DNA of 29,904 bases from Acidobacteriota bacterium (GTDB lineage: Bacteria > Acidobacteriota > Thermoanaerobaculia > Multivoradales > JAHZIX01), in the NCBI GenBank assembly GCA_020439725.1, contig JAGQSE010000374.1, positions 1-29,904 on the forward strand, read 5' to 3'. The position numbers and the translations under genes were made by a program. Shown here piece after piece: positions 22,647 through 29,904 of this stretch. Under the pieces are notes generated by a model that saw only the letters and a program-made list of their open reading frames with translations, was not told the origin of the DNA and made no database searches. Numbering within the stretch: position 1 is the stretch's first letter; every line of letters starts with the position of its first letter.

Positions 22647-24119
22647 ATGTCCGATTGGAGCCTGGGCCAGCGCATCGGCGCCGGTTTTCTCGCCTGTGTC
22701 CTGCTGCTCGTCCTCGTCGCCCTCGTGGGGATCTCCTCCACCAGCGTCGTCGAAGAGGCCGAGCGCGAGGTCGTCCGCCACTATCGGGGGCTGGTCCAGG
22801 TGGAACAGCTGCGCGGCCGCGTCCACGAAGAGTCGGCGGCGTTTCGCGCCTACGTCATCACCGGTGAGGAGCGGTTCCTGAACCGCCTCGACCAGGCGAC
22901 CCTCGAGATCAGGCGCGACGAGACCGAGATCGGCGACCTCCTGCGCTCCGACGCGGAGCGCCAGGCGCTGCGCGAGGTCCTCGACGCCAACCAGCGCTGG
23001 ATCGACACGGTCAAGACCGTCATCGACGAGACCGACGGCGCCAACGAGCGGGCTCTCGAGGCGCGTTTCGAGGACGAGGCCCGGCCCCAGTTCGACGAGC
23101 TCATCGACCTCATCGACCGCTTCGTCACCGCCAAGGAAACCGCCATCGAGCGCCAGGAGGCCGAGACCCGGGCTCGGACCCAGCGGGCGAACTCGCTGCT
23201 CATCGCGCTGGCGACGCTGTCGACGATCCTCGCGTTGGGGGTCTCGATGCTGCTCTCGCGCCGGGTCAACCGCGAGCTCAAGAACGCCGTGACCCACATG
23301 CAGAGCTCGGCGGTGGAGCTCGAGGTGGCGTCGAACCAGCAGGCCAGCGCCGCCCGCGAGCAGGCGACGGCGACCATCCAGGTGACGTCGACGCTCCGCG
23401 AGCTCTTGGCGACGTCGCGCCAGATCTCTGCCAGCGCCGCCCAGGTGGCGGACCTCACTGCCGACGCGGCTCGCTCCGCTCAATCCGGTGCCAAGGCCGT
23501 GTCGCGGGTCGACTCGGGGATGACCACGATCCGTCGCCAGGTCGACTCCGTCGTCGAGCACATGCTCGAGCTCGGCAAGCAGAGCCAGCGGGCCGGGGGC
23601 ATCCTCGACATCATCAACGAGCTCTCCGAGCAGACCAATATCCTCGCCATCAACGCCACCATCGAGGCGGTGGGCGCCGGCGAGGCGGGCAAGCGCTTCA
23701 CCGTCGTCGCCGACGAGATCCGCCGTCTGGCCGACCGGGTCGGGGTCTCGAGCCGTGAGATCCGCGACCTCATCGACGACATGCGCGCCGCCGCCAACAC
23801 CACGGTGATGGCCACCGAGGAAGGATCGAAGGCGGTCGACGAAGGCCGCCGCTCGGTGACCCAGATCACCGACCTGTGGGAGCGCATCGCCGAGCTGATC
23901 TCGAACACCGCCGAGGCGGCGAGCGAGATCGAGCTCAGCACCCAGCAGCAGACCAGCGCCGTCGAGCAGGTCAACACCGCGTTGGCGGAGGTCACCCAGG
24001 GCGCCCGCGAAGGCGAGGTCACCGCGAAACAGGCGCGGGAGATGGCCAGCGAGCTGGCGAACCTGGCACGGTCGCTGGCCCGACTGGTGCGCAACGACGC
24101 CAACGTCCGGGAGACCTGA
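22647..24119 (+). CDS. Methyl-accepting chemotaxis protein with CHASE3-like sensor and no visible HAMP
   Basis: A 490-residue inner-membrane receptor; GGAGGAG precedes the ATG at 22647. TM1 is residues 9-31. Residues 40-180 form a helical periplasmic sensor (HEESAAFRAYVITGEERFL, then LDANQRWIDTVKTVI), like CHASE3 domains. TM2 is 183-203. A normal receptor has a HAMP domain next; here the chain goes straight into coiled coil (SRRVNRELKNAVTHMQSS) with no P-L-L or DEIG signature. The signalling tip is 324-356 (NELSEQTNILAINATIEAVG, then AGEAGKRF); it has VG where enteric receptors have AR. The C-terminus (NVRET) lacks a CheR-tether pentapeptide. Senses an unknown envelope signal and controls CheA. 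Confidence 0.94.
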   Translation: MSDWSLGQRIGAGFLACVLLLVLVALVGISSTSVVEEAEREVVRHYRGLVQVEQLRGRVHEESAAFRAYVITGEERFLNRLDQATLEIRRDETEIGDLLRSDAERQALREVLDANQRWIDTVKTVIDETDGANERALEARFEDEARPQFDELIDLIDRFVTAKETAIERQEAETRARTQRANSLLIALATLSTILALGVSMLLSRRVNRELKNAVTHMQSSAVELEVASNQQASAAREQATATIQVTSTLRELLATSRQISASAAQVADLTADAARSAQSGAKAVSRVDSGMTTIRRQVDSVVEHMLELGKQSQRAGGILDIINELSEQTNILAINATIEAVGAGEAGKRFTVVADEIRRLADRVGVSSREIRDLIDDMRAAANTTVMATEEGSKAVDEGRRSVTQITDLWERIAELISNTAEAASEIELSTQQQTSAVEQVNTALAEVTQGAREGEVTAKQAREMASELANLARSLARLVRNDANVRET

Positions 24120-24123
24120 TCTC

Positions 24124-26109
24124 TTGTCGAAGGACCCCTACCGCTACTTCCGCGTCGAAGCGGCGGAGCTCCACGAACGCCTCTCTCAAGGTCTCCTCGA
24201 CCTCGAGGAAGAGCCGCGTTCCGAGCGTGTCCTCGACCTCCTGCGCGCCGCCCACACCCTCAAGGGCGCGGCGCGGGTGGTGGGTCTCGAGACGGCGGCC
24301 CATCTATCCCACCGTCTCGAGGACCAGCTGGCGGCGTGGCGCGACGGCGCCCGCGACGAGGGTCTCGAACCCCTCTTCAACACCCTCGACGGTATCGCTG
24401 CCGAGCTCCGGGAGCTGCCCGAAGCCACCGATCGGCCGGCGGCGCCGACGGTACCAAGGCCCGCCACCGGCCCTCAGGGCACCAGCGGCCGAAAGCCTGA
24501 ACCACCTGAGCCCGCTCCAGCGCCGTCACCGGCACCGAAGACGCCGGGGAAGCGGCGGCGGGAGACCCAGAACGGGGAGCTCGAGGAGCTCATCCATCGC
24601 ACGCTGATGATCAGCGCCCGGGTCGTGCGCAGCCGGCGGCGTCTCGCGGAGCGCCATCGGACCCGCGGCAAGCGAGCTCCGGACGCGGTCAGCTCGCACC
24701 TCGCCACCACCGTCCGCGACGAGCTCGACGTGGCGGTGCGCGAGCTCGGCGAGCTGCGCCTAGCGGTCGAGGACCTGCGTCTGGCCCCGGCCACCGACCT
24801 CTTGACCTTCCTTCGCCGTGCCGCCCGCGACCTGGCGCGAAGCCAGGGCAAGCAAGTGGTGGTCGAGCTCGACGGGCACTCGGCACGTTTCGACGCCGAC
24901 CTGGCCAGAGCGCTGCGCGATCCGCTGCTCCACGCGGTGACCAACGCGGTGACCCACGGCATCCCGGCCGGTGGCTCGGGCAAGATCACCGTCCACGGCC
25001 GGCGCGAAGGGACGATGCTGATCTTCCAGGTGGCCGACGACGGCCCCGGGCTCGACCTCGAAGCGATCCGCCGGGCGGCCGAGAGGGCCGGCGTCCTCCG
25101 CCTCGGCGAGGGCGAAGACTGGGGCGAGGAACGCCTGGCGCAGCTCGCCTTCCGCCCCGGGGTGACGACGGCGGGCCGGGTCGACGAGGTGGCGGGCCGG
25201 GGCATCGGTCTCGACGCCCTCCGCCAACGCGTCGTGGCCTTCCAAGGCGACGTGCGCTTCCTCACCGGGCAGGCGGCTCGCGGCACCACCCTCGAGATCC
25301 GGGTCCCCTTCTCGACCTACGCCGTGCCGGCGATCCACGCCACGGCCTGCGGCCGGCGCATCGCGCTGCCGTTGCACTCCCTGGTCGAGGTGGTGCGTCT
25401 TTCCGAGAAGACCCGGCTCGCCGAGGAACTGGTCCTCGAGGACCGCACGGTGGTCCTGGGCAGTCTGCGACGGGCGCTCCACCTCGACGTCGAAACCGGC
25501 TGCTACCGCTTCGCCCTCGTCCTGCGCCACGGCCAGCAGCAGGTGGCCCTGGCCGTCGACATGATCCACGAAACCGCCGAGCTGGCGGTGTTCCCGCTGC
25601 CCCGCTGGACCGGTCCCGCGCCGGCGGTGAGCGGCATCGGCCGGGGCAGCGCCGGCGAGGCGATCCCGATGCTCTCGGTCCAGCACCTGGTGACCGCGCT
25701 GACCTCGAAGCCGGGGCTCGACGCACGCCCGGTCGAGGCCGGGCAGCTGCCGATCCTGGTGGTCGACGACTCGCTGACCAGCCGCATGCTGCAACAGAGC
25801 ATCCTCGAGGCCGCGGGGTTCGAGGTCGAGACCGCCGCCACGCCGGCGGAGGGGCTGCTCCGGGTCGCCCAACGGAGCTTCGGCCTGCTCCTGGTCGACA
25901 TCGAGATGCCGGGCATGGACGGCTTCACCTTTCTCGAGCGGACCCGCGACGCCGTCGATCCCGCCCCGGCCATGCTGATCAGCTCCCGCGACACCCGCCA
26001 GGACCGTGAGCGCGGTCGCGCGGCCGGCGCCAGCGCCTACATCGTCAAGGGCGAGTTCGACCAGCCGCACTTCCTCGAGCTGGTGCGGGGGCTGATCCGA
26101 TGTCCCTGA
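24124..26109 (+). CDS. cheA: Hybrid chemosensory histidine kinase CheA-REC (WspE-like)
   Basis: A 661-residue cytoplasmic kinase from a TTG at 24124, 4 bases after the MCP, with GGGAGA upstream. Residues 1-105 are the Hpt/P1 domain with His44 in AAHTLKGAARVVG. Residues 106-145 are a Pro-rich linker; no P2 response-regulator-docking domain is seen, as in other CheA-REC hybrids. P3 is about 150-230. P4 (ATPase) has the N-box HAVTNAVTHGI (270-280), DDGPGLDLEAI and AGRGIGLDALRQRV. P5 (CheW-like) is about 395-530 (YAVPAIHATACGRRIALPLHSLVEVV). Residues 542-661 are a complete receiver with phosphoacceptor Asp592 (LLVDIEMPGMDG). In the N-box, the usual Asp of NxxDHG is Thr277. The receiver may be a phosphate sink or relay. 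Confidence 0.95.
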   Translation: MSKDPYRYFRVEAAELHERLSQGLLDLEEEPRSERVLDLLRAAHTLKGAARVVGLETAAHLSHRLEDQLAAWRDGARDEGLEPLFNTLDGIAAELRELPEATDRPAAPTVPRPATGPQGTSGRKPEPPEPAPAPSPAPKTPGKRRRETQNGELEELIHRTLMISARVVRSRRRLAERHRTRGKRAPDAVSSHLATTVRDELDVAVRELGELRLAVEDLRLAPATDLLTFLRRAARDLARSQGKQVVVELDGHSARFDADLARALRDPLLHAVTNAVTHGIPAGGSGKITVHGRREGTMLIFQVADDGPGLDLEAIRRAAERAGVLRLGEGEDWGEERLAQLAFRPGVTTAGRVDEVAGRGIGLDALRQRVVAFQGDVRFLTGQAARGTTLEIRVPFSTYAVPAIHATACGRRIALPLHSLVEVVRLSEKTRLAEELVLEDRTVVLGSLRRALHLDVETGCYRFALVLRHGQQQVALAVDMIHETAELAVFPLPRWTGPAPAVSGIGRGSAGEAIPMLSVQHLVTALTSKPGLDARPVEAGQLPILVVDDSLTSRMLQQSILEAAGFEVETAATPAEGLLRVAQRSFGLLLVDIEMPGMDGFTFLERTRDAVDPAPAMLISSRDTRQDRERGRAAGASAYIVKGEFDQPHFLELVRGLIRCP

Positions 26110-27158
26110 AGCCCCTCGACGTCCTGGTGGTCGACGACTCTCCGACGGTGCGTGGGCGCATCGTCGACAGCCTGGAGCGGAGTCCCGGCTTCCGGGTCGC
26201 CGGCGAGGCCCGGGATGGCGACGAGGCCTTCGAGCTGTGCCAGCGCTTGCGCCCCGACGTCGTCACCCTCGACATGATGATGCAGGGCGGCAACGGCCTC
26301 GACGCGACCCGCCGGATCATGGCCCTGTGCCCGACCCCGATCCTCATCATCTCGGCCTCCCAGGAGCGCGGCGAGCTGCTCAAGACCCTCGACGCCCTCG
26401 CCGCCGGCGCCGTCGACGTCCTCGAGAAGCCGCGCCCCGGCGACGGCGACGCGGACTGGGACGAGAGCTTTCTGCGCCGGCTGCGCCGCGTCGCCCGCGT
26501 CCGGGTCATCACCCACATCGCGGGTCTCCGCGAGCGTGCCGAACGAGGTGCCAGGGCCGCGGACCCACCGCTCGACGCGCCGCACCGGGGAGCTCGTCTC
26601 ATCGCCCTCGGCACGTCCACCGGAGGTCCGCGGGCGCTGGCGCAGATCCTCCGCAGACTCGGCAAGCTCGATTGCCCGGTGCTCGTCGTGCTCCACCTGG
26701 GCGAACCCTTCCATTTGGCGTTGCCCGACTGGCTGAGCGGCCAGGTCCCCATGACCGTCGCCGAGGCCCGGGGAGGCGAGGACCTGGGCCGCTGCGGCGG
26801 TCAGGTCCTGTTCGCGCCACCGGACCGGCACCTGGTGGTCCGTGGCCAGCGGCTCGTCCTCGACGACGGTCCCGAGCGCCATTCCTGCCGTCCGTCCGTC
26901 GACGTTCTCTTCGAATCCCTCGCCGCCAGCGCCGAGCCCGAGCGCATCGTCGCCGGCCTCCTCACGGGCATGGGCCGCGACGGCGCCACAGGTCTCGCGG
27001 CGCTGCGCCGCGCCGGCGCCGTCACCTTCGTCCAGGACCGCGCCACCTCCACCGTCTTCGGCATGCCCGCCGCCGCGCTCGATCTCGAAGCCGCCGAGCA
27101 CACGCTTCCGCTACCCGCCATCCCCGGCTTCTTGAAGGAGGTCTGCCGTGAGCCCTGA
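26100..27158 (+). CDS. cheB: CheB receptor methylesterase/response regulator (WspF-like)
   Basis: A 352-residue protein overlapping cheA by 10 bases. Residues 5-125 are a receiver (VLVVDDSPTVRGRIVDSL) with Asp58; the motif after it reads LDMMMQGGNG instead of the usual LDxxMPxMDG. Residues 160-350 are the methylesterase: GTSTGGPRA (Ser173), VVLHLGEPF (His199; many CheBs have QHMP here) and LLTGMGRDGA (Asp294), giving a full catalytic triad. It removes or deamidates receptor methyl sites when phosphorylated by CheA, resetting the signal. In Wsp systems loss of this gene locks the pathway on. It carries its own AAGGAG near the 3' end for the next gene. Confidence 0.95.
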   Translation: MSLKPLDVLVVDDSPTVRGRIVDSLERSPGFRVAGEARDGDEAFELCQRLRPDVVTLDMMMQGGNGLDATRRIMALCPTPILIISASQERGELLKTLDALAAGAVDVLEKPRPGDGDADWDESFLRRLRRVARVRVITHIAGLRERAERGARAADPPLDAPHRGARLIALGTSTGGPRALAQILRRLGKLDCPVLVVLHLGEPFHLALPDWLSGQVPMTVAEARGGEDLGRCGGQVLFAPPDRHLVVRGQRLVLDDGPERHSCRPSVDVLFESLAASAEPERIVAGLLTGMGRDGATGLAALRRAGAVTFVQDRATSTVFGMPAAALDLEAAEHTLPLPAIPGFLKEVCREP

Positions 27159-29115
27159 GTCGCGCGACCACGATCGCCCCTGCGCCCTCGTGGTCCACTC
27201 CAGCCTGACGCTGCGCAAGGACATCGCCGGCGCCCTGTCGGCGGAGGACATCGACACCAGCGAGGCGAGCACGCTCGCCGAGGCCCTCGAGCTGGTCGAG
27301 GCCGGCTTCCTGTCGGTGGTCATCACCGCCTTCGAGCTGCCCGACGGCGACGCCCGCCGGCTCATCGAAGAGCTCCGCAACTCCGCGGGCCGCCTCGAGA
27401 CGCCGTGCATCCTGCTGTGCGAGCCCGAAGAGCAGCTGCACATCCCCTACGACGAGCAGCTCTACACCGTGCCTCTGCCCTACGAGCGCGGCGAGCTGGT
27501 CACGCTGGCGGTGCAGATCGCACCGGCGCCACCGGCCGGCGGCACGGTCTGCGACGCCACCCGCCTGACCGTCCTCGCCGTCGACGACAGCGAGACCTAT
27601 CTCGGCGCGCTGACCGACGCCCTCGAGTCCGAGGAGCTCGAGGTGCTCACCGCCACCACCGGTGAGAAGGCGCTGTCGGTGCTCGGCTCGCAACGGGTCC
27701 AGGCGATCCTCCTCGACCTCACCCTGCCGGGCATCTCCGGGCAGGAGCTGTGCCGCCGGCTGCGGCACAACCCGCGCTACCGCCGCACGCCGATCATCAT
27801 GCTCACCGCCGACGAGAAGCCCGACACCATGTTCGCCGGCCTGCAGGCGGGGGCCGACGACTTCATCGCCAAGTCCGCGGACTTCGAGGTGGTGCGCGCA
27901 CGGCTTCGCGTGCAGCTGCGCCGTCAGAAGCTCGAAGAAGAAAACCGCCAGGCCAAGGAGCGCGCGTTTCACCTCGAGCAGCAGCGGCGGGTCAACGAGA
28001 TCCTGGCGCGCGAGGGGGAACGGCTGCGGCTGGCCATGGAGAGCGCGGAGCTGGGGGGCTGGGAATGGGACCTCGAGCAGCCGCAGATCTCGCCCACCGG
28101 CGCCTTCCGGCGGCTGTTCGGTTTCGACGACGGCGTCGAGAAGATCTCGGTGCGGGAGGTCCTGCGACGCATCCATCCCGACCATCGGGCTCCCCTGCGC
28201 CAGCTCCTCGACGCCGCCGCCTCGGATGTCGAGGCCGGGGTCGAGCTGCGCCTGACGCCCAACGCCGGCGACCGCTGGCTCCAGGTCCGCGGCAAGACCG
28301 CAGAGCTGCCCGACGGCCGGCCCCGCCTGTTCGGCGTGGTCGGTGACATCACCGTCCGCAAGCGGCGCGAGGAGGAGCAGCGAGTCCTCGCCGAGCTGCA
28401 GAGCCACCTGATGTCGATCGTCGGTCACGACCTCAGAAGCCCGCTGTCCGCCATCGTCACCGCCAGCGCCGTCCTCGAGGCGACCCTGGACGGCGGTGGG
28501 GCCCAGGGCAAGATGCTGAGTATCATCAAGAACAGCACCGATCGCGCGGTGCGGCTCATCGAGACGCTGCTCGACTACTCGAAGGCCCGCTTCGGCGGGG
28601 GCATCCCCACCGACCCCCGCACCGCCAGCCTCCACGAAGTGACCTCCCAGGTGATCCATGAAGCCCACGTCGCCCACCCGGACCGCGACATCCGGTTCGA
28701 GCGCCGGGGCGAGGGCACCGCGGTCTTCGACCCGGATCGGCTCGGACAGGTCGCCTCGAACCTGCTGGCCAACGCCTTGAACCACGGCGATCCCGAGCAG
28801 CCCATCGAGGTGGTCAGCGAGATCGACACCGACGAGCTCGTGATCCGGGTCTCGAACCGCGGCCCGGCGATCCCACAAGCGGCCCGCGCCACGCTCTTCG
28901 AACCCTTCCGCCGCGCCTCCGACTCGCCCGGCGGGCTCGGGCTCGGCCTGTACATCGTCCGATCCATCGCCGAGGCCCACGCCGGCCGGGTCGAGGTCAC
29001 CTCGACCGAGGAGGAGGGCACCACTTTCGAGGTCCGGCTGCCTCGACGCCAACCAGGGGACCCGATTCCCGACGGGGACGGGCAACGGGGAGAGCGAGCG
29101 AGCGGCATGGCATGA
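27148..29115 (+). CDS. Histidine kinase with pseudo-receiver, receiver and PAS domains (in the WspR position)
   Basis: A 655-residue soluble protein; GTG at 27148 overlaps cheB by 11 bases, with AAGGAG 7 bases upstream. Residues 10-125 have receiver-like spacing but no acidic pair (VVHSS) and Ala61 where the phospho-Asp should be (ITAFELPDG), so it is a pseudo-receiver. Residues 140-260 are an intact receiver: LAVDDSETYLG, Asp190 in LLDLTLPGISG, and AKS. A coiled coil (LEEENRQAKERAFHLEQQRR) leads to a PAS fold (285-405, GGWEWDLEQ, RIHPDHRA). DHp has His427 (IVGHDLRSPLSAI). HATPase has NLLANALNHGD, then GGLGLGLYIVRSI. It has no membrane segment. Likely input is phosphate from CheA (His44 or Asp592) onto Asp190; likely output is the next gene's receiver. 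No GGDEF domain is present. Confidence 0.93.
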   Translation: MSPESRDHDRPCALVVHSSLTLRKDIAGALSAEDIDTSEASTLAEALELVEAGFLSVVITAFELPDGDARRLIEELRNSAGRLETPCILLCEPEEQLHIPYDEQLYTVPLPYERGELVTLAVQIAPAPPAGGTVCDATRLTVLAVDDSETYLGALTDALESEELEVLTATTGEKALSVLGSQRVQAILLDLTLPGISGQELCRRLRHNPRYRRTPIIMLTADEKPDTMFAGLQAGADDFIAKSADFEVVRARLRVQLRRQKLEEENRQAKERAFHLEQQRRVNEILAREGERLRLAMESAELGGWEWDLEQPQISPTGAFRRLFGFDDGVEKISVREVLRRIHPDHRAPLRQLLDAAASDVEAGVELRLTPNAGDRWLQVRGKTAELPDGRPRLFGVVGDITVRKRREEEQRVLAELQSHLMSIVGHDLRSPLSAIVTASAVLEATLDGGGAQGKMLSIIKNSTDRAVRLIETLLDYSKARFGGGIPTDPRTASLHEVTSQVIHEAHVAHPDRDIRFERRGEGTAVFDPDRLGQVASNLLANALNHGDPEQPIEVVSEIDTDELVIRVSNRGPAIPQAARATLFEPFRRASDSPGGLGLGLYIVRSIAEAHAGRVEVTSTEEEGTTFEVRLPRRQPGDPIPDGDGQRGERASGMA

Positions 29116-29507
29116 CCTCTCCGAAACCACCCTGTCGAGTCCTGTGCGTCGAAGACGATCCGTTGCAACGCCAAGCGCTGCTCGAGCTGCTCAAGATCCT
29201 GCGGGTTACCGCGGAGGCGGCCCCGGACATCGCCACGGCCCGGGAGCTCCTCGCGAGCCGCAGCTACGACCTGGTGCTGGCGGATTACAACCTCCCCGAC
29301 GGCACCGCCGACGACCTGTTGGCGGACGCCCGCTGGCAGGCGCGCACTGTGGTGGTCAGCGCCAACCCGATCTCGTCCCGTCACGCCTCCGGCGGCCCGG
29401 TGGTCGCCAAGCCCCTCACCCGTGCCAAGCTCGAGCGCATCCTACGAGAAGGCGCCTGCAGCCCCGAGGAGCGGCAGGCGCCGGAAGAGCCCTCCAAGGC
29501 TCCTTGA
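29112..29507 (+). CDS. Single-domain receiver protein (CheY-like), last gene of the operon
   Basis: A 131-residue receiver; ATG at 29112 overlaps the kinase stop (ATGA). All canonical residues are present: Glu14/Asp15/Asp16 (LCVEDDPLQR), phospho-Asp58 (LADYNLPDG), Ser83 (VVVSAN) and Lys100 (VVAKPL). A short acidic, Pro-rich tail (SPEERQAPEEPSKAP) follows; no output domain is fused. It is probably the final phosphoacceptor of the HK encoded just upstream. The protein it then controls is not in the operon. The motif LPDG is shared with the kinase's pseudo-receiver (LPDGD). Confidence 0.92.
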   Translation: MTSPKPPCRVLCVEDDPLQRQALLELLKILRVTAEAAPDIATARELLASRSYDLVLADYNLPDGTADDLLADARWQARTVVVSANPISSRHASGGPVVAKPLTRAKLERILREGACSPEERQAPEEPSKAP

Positions 29508-29534
29508 AACACTCCGCAGGGAGTGGGGCGGTCT

Positions 29535-29904
29535 CTACACGGCCTTGGCCCGGATCATCACGTCGACGCGGCGGTTGAGCCGACGACCGGACTCGGTGCC
29601 GTTGTCCGCCACCGGGTAGCCTTCCCCGTAGCCGACGGCGGTGAGCCGGGCCGGGTCCACGCCGCGGCGCACCAGGTGCGCCTGGACGGCCTCCGCCCGA
29701 TGCTGGGACAGCTCGAGATTGTGCGTCTCGCTGCCCGTGGAGTCGGTATAGCCCTGGACCACGATGGCGGTCTTGGGGTACTCGTTGAGGACCACCGCCA
29801 TGTCGTCGACGGCGCCGCGGGCCGAGCTGTCGAGGGTCGCCGAGTCGACGTCGAAGAGGACATCGGACTCGAAATGGACGAGCAGGGTGCGGTTGTCGAT
29901 GCGC
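29535..29904 (-). CDS. OmpA-like C-terminal domain protein (partial, runs off right edge)
   Basis: The last 123 codons of a minus-strand gene; the 5' end lies outside the window. They encode an OmpA/MotB/Pal-type peptidoglycan-binding domain: VHFESDVLFDVDSATL, VVLNEYPKTAIVVQGYTDSTGSE, NLELSQHRAEAVQAHLVRRGV, and LTAVGYGEGYPVADNGTESG, ending GRRLNRRVDVMI. Asp and Arg of the diaminopimelate-binding site (TDSTG, NRRVDV) are present. The protein likely anchors the outer membrane to peptidoglycan. It converges with the chemosensory operon 27 bases away; CACTCC-GCAG-GGAGTG (29510-29525) between them is a weak hairpin. Confidence 0.93.
   Translation of the reverse strand, partial: RIDNRTLLVHFESDVLFDVDSATLDSSARGAVDDMAVVLNEYPKTAIVVQGYTDSTGSETHNLELSQHRAEAVQAHLVRRGVDPARLTAVGYGEGYPVADNGTESGRRLNRRVDVMIRAKAV

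Noticed and set aside
27022..29130. A 702-codon open frame antisense to the hybrid histidine kinase
   Set aside because: Composition is that of a reverse-complement shadow; the plus strand holds REC, PAS, HisKA and HATPase motifs in order.

Overview
The window is a GC-rich, gene-dense bacterial chromosome segment. An orphan MacB/FtsX-type permease of the acidobacterial duplicated orphan permease (ADOP) type, a Wsp-like chemosensory operon with a CheA-REC hybrid, a two-gene secreted matrixin locus and a YebC that starts MGRIFETRK all suggest Acidobacteriota, possibly Thermoanaerobaculia or a relative. That placement is inference from gene content. No rRNA, tRNA, CRISPR array, transposase or phage gene was seen.

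Left part (1-4073). A secreted pentapeptide-repeat protein with a beta-helix-like C-terminal part runs off the left edge on the minus strand. Diverging from it is a translationally coupled pair: a small secreted protein and a secreted matrixin-type zinc protease, closed by a strong intrinsic terminator. The 399-base divergent gap is rich in inverted repeats. A 391-residue protein of unknown family follows.

Middle part (4175-12728). An ADOP-type permease is followed by two toxin-antitoxin modules of different types lying tail to tail (Phd-like/PIN, then a second PIN pair on the minus strand). Next, all on the minus strand, come a YebC/PmpR-family regulator, a UPF0316 (DUF2179) membrane protein and a KefB-type cation/proton antiporter with an RCK domain. 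Diverging from the antiporter is an ECF sigma factor with an unusual Cys-containing C-terminal extension.

Sulfur and metal part (12861-16996). A CstB-like persulfide dioxygenase-rhodanese fusion and a secreted ferritin-like protein with a Gly/Met/Cys-rich tail appear to form an operon. After a terminator-like hairpin comes a SulP anion transporter. A reasonable reading is handling of reactive sulfur (persulfide to sulfite or thiosulfate) with anion movement and metal or redox storage.

Right part (17009-29904). A flavin-dependent-halogenase-like protein with altered halide-site residues converges on SulP. Then come a DUF1508 (YegP-like) protein and an exported alpha/beta hydrolase. From 20171 to 29507 runs a tightly overlapping eight-gene chemosensory operon: CheW, CheR-TPR, CheW, MCP (CHASE3-like sensor, no visible HAMP), CheA-REC, CheB, a REC-REC-PAS histidine kinase and a single-domain REC. 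The components match the Wsp system of Pseudomonas, but the MCP sits after the second CheW, and WspR (REC-GGDEF) is replaced by a histidine kinase plus a lone receiver. This is the most interesting system in the window. An OmpA-like protein runs off the right edge on the minus strand.
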